A stretch of DNA of 64,000 nt from Anaerolineales bacterium UBA2395 (GTDB taxonomy: Bacteria; Chloroflexota; Anaerolineae; Anaerolineales; Villigracilaceae). Both the position numbers and the translations under genes were made by a program. Of the stretch, positions 59,192 to 64,000 are shown in pieces (the first letter of the stretch is position 1; each line of letters opens with the position of its first letter). Where the stretch lies: assembly GCA_002343775.1 (NCBI GenBank), contig DDSH01000006.1, positions 9,984 to 73,983 on the forward strand, read 5' to 3'. The notes beneath the pieces are model-generated. The model searched no databases. It was not told the DNA's origin and worked only from the letters and a program-made list of their open reading frames with translations.

Positions 59192-60475
59192 ATGAATATT
59201 CCCTTCTCACTTATTATCAAATTATTCTTCTTTGGTTTTTCCCTCTGGCTGGGATCGTATCTACTTTCGCGAAGGTCAGAAAAAAACACAGTGCGCTTAA
59301 CAGGCTGGGGACTGGTGACCTATTCGCTTGTCCTGGTGGTTGAGATTCTGTTTGGAGAGATCATTCCCGTATTGGTGTTACTCCCCGCACTGCTCTGGAC
59401 AGGCGCGGCATTGCATCTACTCCCTGAGGAAAATGTTTGGCGCATATATGCGATTCGCATTTGGATGTTTTCTTTTATCCCGATCTTGATCCTTGCTCTG
59501 GTTACCCCGTGGATATCCGTTCTGGTTGTTGTTTCACTGCTGGTTTGCGCAGTGCTGGTTGTGCGATCTGCGACTTCATCGTATTTCAGAAACACCTACG
59601 CAGTCATCGGCGTGATCGCGCTATTCTTTGGGCTTAGCACGGGGGTACTGGTTCTGCCTGTTGAATTTGTTTCCAGTTTTTGGGGAATTGTCCTGCTCGG
59701 ATTCGATCTGCTTTTGCTGGGCGGCGCTGTCACGGTTTGGGATGCCTTCGACGAAGGTGAAAGTATCCGCTTGCATTTGTTGCGTTCGTTTGTTTCCGCC
59801 TTTTATTATGCAGGTGCGCTTGCCGTTGTGGTTGTGATCGTATCTGCCATTGAAGGCGATTTCGGTTTTGGAAAACTTTTATTGCTCGTCAGTCTGGTCT
59901 CGTTTGGGATTCTGACACAGACCTTTGAACGCTCCATTCAAAAAATTCTGGATGTTGTCACCTTCCCGAAATCATCCACACTGGGAGCGGATCGCAACCT
60001 ACTGACCGATTCAGCGGATGCGCTTCCGCTTCTTTCCACCCTCGACCTGTTTTCTGTTTCTGATGCTGAATTCGCCCGCCTGACGCGACGCGCGCTCAGT
60101 CATTTGGGTGACCTGCCGCGACTCTCGACCAGTCCGTTGGTGAATTTGCCTCAGGTGCAGAGTCAAAATCCGCTGGAGCGGGCACATGCGTTGAAGTCCC
60201 TGCTGGTGGCGAGTGTTTCAAAACTCAAGCCAAGAGGCGTTGCATCCTTTGGCACAAGCGACGCATGGCGGTATTACAACGCGGTCTATTATCCCTATGT
60301 GCTGGGACTCAAACCATACACTCGCCGTGCCGATCTGGCTTTGCAGGATGAATCCACCCGTATTGTTTTGGAATGGTTCCAAACCTCCGTCCCCGAACGG
60401 ACATTGCACAACTGGCAGAACACCGCCGCAAAATTGATTGCAGAGGATATAAAAAGGTCGCTCACAACGACTTAA
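59192..60475 (+). CDS. Uncharacterised polytopic membrane protein
   Basis: This 427-residue protein has seven to eight membrane segments in its first 250 residues and a soluble C-terminal part of about 175 residues (LSTLDLFSVSDAEFARLTRRAL onward, helical). I recognise no family. It is followed by two smaller membrane-protein genes in the same direction, but a 77-nt gap separates it from the next. An AGGA motif precedes the ATG. Confidence 0.65.
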   Translation: MNIPFSLIIKLFFFGFSLWLGSYLLSRRSEKNTVRLTGWGLVTYSLVLVVEILFGEIIPVLVLLPALLWTGAALHLLPEENVWRIYAIRIWMFSFIPILILALVTPWISVLVVVSLLVCAVLVVRSATSSYFRNTYAVIGVIALFFGLSTGVLVLPVEFVSSFWGIVLLGFDLLLLGGAVTVWDAFDEGESIRLHLLRSFVSAFYYAGALAVVVVIVSAIEGDFGFGKLLLLVSLVSFGILTQTFERSIQKILDVVTFPKSSTLGADRNLLTDSADALPLLSTLDLFSVSDAEFARLTRRALSHLGDLPRLSTSPLVNLPQVQSQNPLERAHALKSLLVASVSKLKPRGVASFGTSDAWRYYNAVYYPYVLGLKPYTRRADLALQDESTRIVLEWFQTSVPERTLHNWQNTAAKLIAEDIKRSLTTT

Positions 60476-60552
60476 CTGGCAGTAAATGGCAGTCTTTTTC
60501 GTAGACTTGGCAGTGAGTAAACTCCTAAAATGGGGAAAAAAGGAGAAACAAC

Positions 60553-60993
60553 ATGAATACAAAAAATAATCTGAACTTTTGGTGGCGCTGGCTGGTTGCT
60601 GCGGATATTGGTGTCATGCTCTTTGGCTTGACATTGGTTCTCTTTCCGAGCCTTGCCCGCCAGGCATTCAGCCTGATGGTATTTTCTGACCCATCGGCGA
60701 TCGATGCTTTTCCGTCTGAAGCAGCGAACTACATTACGCTCTCTCACGGCGTGATGGGGTCGGTCATGTTCGGCTGGGGAATAGCAATGATGTTCACGCT
60801 CTTCAGTCAATTTCGAGAAGGTGTGCGCACTGGTTGGTTGAACCTTGCCGTATCCGTTGGGCTTTGGTACCTGCCCGATACCTATCTCTCATTGCAGACG
60901 GGGTTTTGGCAGAACGCGATCCTCAATACGGTTTTTGTCATTTTGTTTGCCATTCCGCTTGCGGCAACGTATCGCATGTTTCAAACCAGGTAG
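60553..60993 (+). CDS. Small uncharacterised membrane protein
   Basis: This 146-residue protein has four predicted membrane segments (WRWLVAADIGVMLFGLTLVLFPSLA; SHGVMGSVMFGWGIAMMFTLF; and two more). AAAGGAG lies 7 nt before the ATG. It is followed 26 nt later by another four-segment protein of similar size, and both may belong to a DoxX- or DUF4345-like class. No function can be assigned. Confidence 0.65.
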   Translation: MNTKNNLNFWWRWLVAADIGVMLFGLTLVLFPSLARQAFSLMVFSDPSAIDAFPSEAANYITLSHGVMGSVMFGWGIAMMFTLFSQFREGVRTGWLNLAVSVGLWYLPDTYLSLQTGFWQNAILNTVFVILFAIPLAATYRMFQTR

Positions 60994-61019
60994 GACGAAA
61001 TTAAAGGAGAATACTGCTG

Positions 61020-61397
61020 ATGAACAATCAACTCAACCTTAGCAGGATATTACTTGCCAATGGCGTTTTCTGTTCCACCAGCGGACTCATCTTCACCCTT
61101 GCTGCAAATCCGCTGGCAGGTTTTCTCAATACCCTGCCGCTGGTGATGACCATTTTAGGTATTGGGTTGCTGCTCTATGGCATGTTTATAATGTACATGT
61201 CCATGCGCTCTGCTATTACCAGAGACTTCACTCTGTTTACCGTGCTTGCAGACTCGGCTTGGGTGGTGTTTAGCGTTTTGCTGCTCATTCTGCCTATGTT
61301 CAACTTTGCAGCGGATGCAAAATGGGCAATTGGAGTTGTCGCTGTGGTTGTGGATGTATTCGCCACCCTGCAATTTATGGAGTGGAGGAAGATGTAG
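61020..61397 (+). CDS. Small uncharacterised membrane protein
   Basis: This 125-residue protein has four hydrophobic segments (NGVFCSTSGLIFTLAANPLAG, then VMTILGIGLLLYGMFIMYM and two more). TAAAGGAG precedes the ATG. Size and topology match the neighbour at 60553, with which it probably forms an operon ending at the terminator at 61413. The function is unknown. Confidence 0.65.
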   Translation: MNNQLNLSRILLANGVFCSTSGLIFTLAANPLAGFLNTLPLVMTILGIGLLLYGMFIMYMSMRSAITRDFTLFTVLADSAWVVFSVLLLILPMFNFAADAKWAIGVVAVVVDVFATLQFMEWRKM

Positions 61398-61412
61398 GTG
61401 AAAGAGATAAGG

Positions 61413-61453
61413 CGTGGAAAGTGCAGCGAACAGGAGCACTTTCCACGTTTTTA
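61413..61453 (+). terminator. Rho-independent terminator
   Basis: CGTGGAAAGTGC (61413-61424) pairs perfectly with GCACTTTCCACG (61436-61447), followed by a long T-rich tail. It ends the small membrane-protein operon. The further 194 nt to the modB end show no gene. Confidence 0.85.
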
Positions 61454-61647
61454 TTTTTTCTTGAATCTTTCAACTACCTTAAATTTTGATAAATTATGCT
61501 GTGCTTTTAACCCTGCGGTCGCCTATCAAAATTTTCATTGATGATTTGAATTTGCCGGGAAAGTAAGTGCTCCAACATAAAGTGGGCATTTATGCTGAAG
61601 TGGTCTGTTCTCTTGTTAAAAAGTCCGGGGTTTCTTTAGTACCAAAT

Positions 61648-62466
61648 TCAATCTGGATCGGCAGTCTCTAACCTTTTTGTGATCATCAGCAGGATCACAG
61701 ACACCCCGATCAAAACCACCGAGAGCGCCAGCGCCACCCCCAGATTACGTTCAAAACCAATGTAAATGGCAATGGGCATGGTGCGGGTCACGCCTTCAAG
61801 ATTGCCTGCAAACAGGATGGTGGCGCCGAACTCACCCAACGCGCGTGTCCACGTCAGGATCGCGCCACTGGCAAGCGCTCGCATGGATAGGGGGATCATG
61901 ATCTCATAGAACAATTGCAAATGGTTTGCGCCTTCCACATGGGCTGCCTCTTCCAGCTGCTTATCCACATGCTCGAAACCAATGCGTGCCGAACGGACGT
62001 ATAGCGGACCTGCCACAAATATCTGTGCGAAGATAACTGCAGCGGTGGTAAAAGGCAGGTTGATGCCCAAATCTCCCAGGAAGGCGCCAAACAGACCGCG
62101 TCGCCCAAACGCCACCAGCAGGGCGAGCCCTGCCACGGAAGGTGGGAGAACTACGGGCAGGTCAAGAAACAACTCGACCCAGGCTTTATGTTTGAATTTC
62201 CAGCGCGCCAACAAATACGCCAGCGGCGTTCCAAACACAAAAGTTACCATGGTTGTGATCGAACTGGTGACAAGGCTGAGGGTGAGTGCTTGAAACGCCT
62301 GCGGTGAAAGAGCATTTTCGAAGAAATCAGGCGTGAATGACCGAAAGATCAACGCCACAAGCGGGATTGCAAAGAAAAGCAGCAAGATGATGCTTGGGAG
62401 CAGAAATACCCAAAGTAAATATCCTTTTGGGGCGGCAGGATGGTTACGGGGATTACGTCTCTTCAT
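61648..62466 (-). CDS. modB: Molybdate ABC transporter permease
   Basis: This 272-residue permease has five to six membrane segments. LDLPVVLPPSVAGLALLVAFGRRG near 100 and the docking loop EEAAHVEGANHLQLFYEIMIPLSMRALASG near 172, followed by RALGEFGATILFAGN, are the standard ModB signature. It takes molybdate or tungstate delivered by ModA. The gene follows modA by 38 nt on the same strand. No modC ATPase gene is in the window after it. Confidence 0.93.
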   Translation of the reverse strand: MKRRNPRNHPAAPKGYLLWVFLLPSIILLLFFAIPLVALIFRSFTPDFFENALSPQAFQALTLSLVTSSITTMVTFVFGTPLAYLLARWKFKHKAWVELFLDLPVVLPPSVAGLALLVAFGRRGLFGAFLGDLGINLPFTTAAVIFAQIFVAGPLYVRSARIGFEHVDKQLEEAAHVEGANHLQLFYEIMIPLSMRALASGAILTWTRALGEFGATILFAGNLEGVTRTMPIAIYIGFERNLGVALALSVVLIGVSVILLMITKRLETADPD

Positions 62467-62504
62467 AAGTCTTCAGAGAATACAAGTGTACCTTGTACCC
62501 GCTG

Positions 62505-63320
62505 TTATGGCTTGGAGCCAAATCCCCATTTTGCAAGGATCGCCTGCCCTTCGTCTGAAAGGACGTAGGCAATAAATGATTCTGAAATCTCAGCATTGGC
62601 TGATTCAATAAGAGGCGCAATGGGGTATGTTGCGATTACATTCGATTCAATGGGGATCTCTATGGTTTGTAGCTCAGGCGCGGCAACTGCATCGGAGTTG
62701 TACACTATGCCCGCATCAGCTTCGCCCAACTGGACTTTGGCGACCACCTGTTTGACATTATCTTCATTGGAAACGATATTTGCCAAAACTTTATCCTTGA
62801 AGTCAGCACCATAGGCCGCATTCATCAACTCCAATGCCTGGCGGGAATAATTTCCAGCCGGAACCTCCTCGGCAGCGAAGACCAATTTGATTCCAGGCTT
62901 TTCCAGATCTTCCAGAGAAGCGATTTCGGCTGGGTTATCTGCCGGGAGAATGACGACCAGTTTATTCGTCAGGAAGAGGCGGGGTGCGTCTTGGGCGATA
63001 AAGGTTCCAGCGACGAGAGCATCCATTTCCTTGGTGTTGGCGGAGGCGAAGACATCCACTGGCGCGCCTTCTTCGATCTGCGTGCGCAGTCCCTGAGACC
63101 CTGCAAAGTTGAACGTAACGGTAACACCGGGGTTCGCGGCTTCAAACGCGGCGCCGATCTCTGTGAACGCATCGGTGAGGGAGGCTGCGGCAAAGACTGT
63201 GAGAGTGACAGGCTCAGGGGTTTTGGTTGGGTATGTGGCAGGCGAGTTGCAGGCGGTAAATAGGGATGTAAATACAAGTGTGAGCAGCAACTTGCGGGAG
63301 GTGGAATTGGCGAGAAACAT
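62505..63320 (-). CDS. modA: Molybdate-binding lipoprotein
   Basis: This 271-residue ModA has a lipoprotein signal (LLLTLVFTSLFTACNS, Cys near 24) and the oxyanion-binding start TVFAAASLTDAFTEI; the VDVFASANTKEMD and AGIVYNSDA segments complete the pocket. I start at the ATG at 63320. A GTG at 63329 is possible; both overlap the inverted repeat at 63319. With an extended -10 (TGATATACT on the minus strand near 63333-63341) the transcript would begin only a few bases before the ATG, so translation may be leaderless. Confidence 0.9.
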   Translation of the reverse strand: MFLANSTSRKLLLTLVFTSLFTACNSPATYPTKTPEPVTLTVFAAASLTDAFTEIGAAFEAANPGVTVTFNFAGSQGLRTQIEEGAPVDVFASANTKEMDALVAGTFIAQDAPRLFLTNKLVVILPADNPAEIASLEDLEKPGIKLVFAAEEVPAGNYSRQALELMNAAYGADFKDKVLANIVSNEDNVKQVVAKVQLGEADAGIVYNSDAVAAPELQTIEIPIESNVIATYPIAPLIESANAEISESFIAYVLSDEGQAILAKWGFGSKP

Positions 63321-63337
63321 ACTCACCAAGTGAGTAT
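63319..63337 (-). promoter_or_regulatory. Operator-like inverted repeat over the modA start
   Basis: ATACTCAC (63319-63326) and GTGAGTAT (63330-63337) form a perfect 8-bp inverted repeat with a 3-bp spacer. It covers the predicted -10, transcription start and start codon of modA. The PadR-family gene 154 nt upstream is the nearest candidate for the protein that binds it. Confidence 0.6.
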
Positions 63338-63490
63338 ATCATGATTCAAATCCACCTTTTGATCAGCTCGCATTTGTTCTCAATGATCTGTGAATTGTTG
63401 TTTTACTTTACTTCCGCGTCCGTGCGGCATACCACCCAAGTTTTTCCACGCGATGAACATTAGACTGCGATTTGGGCTTGGTACTCCATA

Positions 63491-64000
63491 TTACACTCCT
63501 CGAATTTCCGTCTGACTTTCATCGAGCCATGCAAGCACGTCTTTTAATTGTCTTAGGCGCAGGTCGAGACTCATACGGTTATAGACCTGGTCTTTTGGCA
63601 ATGCCGAAAGGGATTGTTCCAGCCGCTGGATGTGGGTTCTGGCTTCAACACGCTGCTGCTCGAAGGCCAGATCGATCTTTTTTGGAAAATACATTTTGAG
63701 GAAATACAGCCGGGTGATGAACTCCATTCGGATGGCGCGTGTACTGCCTCCGCTGGGAGTATTCAACCAATCCAGAAATTTTTTACACCCTTGTTCGGTC
63801 ATGTGCAACAGCTGACGGGATGGAAGTTTTTCCTGCTGCACTTCTTCGGTGGAAATATCGCCTTGTGCTTCCAGACGTTTCAAAATGGCGTATGCCTGAC
63901 TTTGGCTCAAATGCCAGACCTGCCCAAGATCTGTAACAACCTTGCGGTGCAGATCGTAACCGTGTCCTGCTTTTTTGTAGAGCAGTCCAAGCAGTGCCAT
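63491..64000 (-). CDS. PadR-family transcriptional regulator (window-edge gene)
   Basis: The 169 visible residues begin with MALLGLLYKKAGHGYDLHRKV, the start of the PadR winged helix, and continue with LSQSQAYAILKRLEAQGDI (recognition helix and wing). A C-terminal helical Vir-type domain (about 90-169, RIQRLEQSLSAL) gives dimerisation. The ATG at base 64000 is the last codon in the window; PadR proteins often have a few residues before ALLGLL, so the true start may be outside. It is in the same direction as modA and may regulate it through the palindrome at 63319. Confidence 0.85.
   Translation of the reverse strand: MALLGLLYKKAGHGYDLHRKVVTDLGQVWHLSQSQAYAILKRLEAQGDISTEEVQQEKLPSRQLLHMTEQGCKKFLDWLNTPSGGSTRAIRMEFITRLYFLKMYFPKKIDLAFEQQRVEARTHIQRLEQSLSALPKDQVYNRMSLDLRLRQLKDVLAWLDESQTEIRGV

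Noticed and set aside
1..64000. tRNA, rRNA, riboswitch, transposase or attachment sites
   Set aside because: I looked through the intergenic spaces and translated frames and saw no cloverleaf, known riboswitch core, transposase or integrase signature.

Overview
The window looks like a chromosomal segment of a non-photosynthetic member of Chloroflexota, most likely class Anaerolineae. The placement is inferred from moderate GC, an F420-type LLM oxidoreductase, many sugar ABC systems without their own ATPase, and repeat-rich intergenic DNA; no rRNA or other marker gene is present. I see no tRNA, rRNA, insertion sequence, prophage or CRISPR array.

Region 1 (1-20.8 kb, all + strand) is one long catabolic locus. 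It holds two type III CoA-transferases, an HpcH/HpaI aldolase, a GntR/UTRA regulator with its own promoter and palindromic operator, several calycin-like beta-barrel proteins (two clearly paralogous), an alpha/beta hydrolase, a Rieske oxygenase, a protein resembling plant red chlorophyll catabolite reductase (RCCR), an SDR, a flavin reductase fused to an HMG-CoA-lyase-like enzyme, a LeuCD-type hydro-lyase, a hydantoinase-type amidohydrolase, an LLM oxidoreductase, an acyl-CoA-dehydrogenase-type flavoprotein and an aldehyde dehydrogenase. Hydrolase, Rieske oxygenase and RCCR-like protein lie side by side in the order of the plant chlorophyll-breakdown steps. The imidase, dehydratase, CoA-transferase and lyase genes could then process the pyrrole-derived imides and acids. 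This is my main candidate for an undescribed system, but the substrate is inferred.

Region 2 (20.9-29.4 kb) has a TrkA/TrkH-type potassium system, an MFS carrier with GH127 and GH2 glycosidases in an overlapping operon, and a polytopic membrane protein. Region 3 (29.7-41.3 kb) is a LacI-controlled glycoside locus: a divergent clan GH-D glycosidase, an ABC sugar importer, an esterase, a GT-B-like protein of unknown role and a GH1 beta-glucosidase. Region 4 (41.4-47 kb) is a NarL-type two-component system divergent from an ABC-2 exporter.

Region 5 (47-49.3 kb) is a gene graveyard: a frameshifted amylosucrase tail beside a fructokinase-like ROK gene, a DUF3179 lipoprotein gene with its middle deleted, and a 44-nt glutaredoxin remnant. 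Region 6 (49.3-57.4 kb, minus strand) is a second LacI-controlled ABC sugar operon with trehalose synthase and a GH63-like hydrolase. One of its permeases carries a c-type cytochrome domain (CASCH) in its first outer loop. Region 7 (57.4-64 kb) holds a glutaredoxin-thioredoxin reductase fusion, a TOBE-domain remnant, three small membrane-protein genes, modB and modA, and a PadR regulator cut by the window end.

Many intergenic gaps, mainly in region 1, are built from 7-nt units, often eight units in a row (56 nt) with the second half inverted. The actual sequence differs between loci. These elements abut start and stop codons and in places supply Shine-Dalgarno, -35 or stop-codon sequence.
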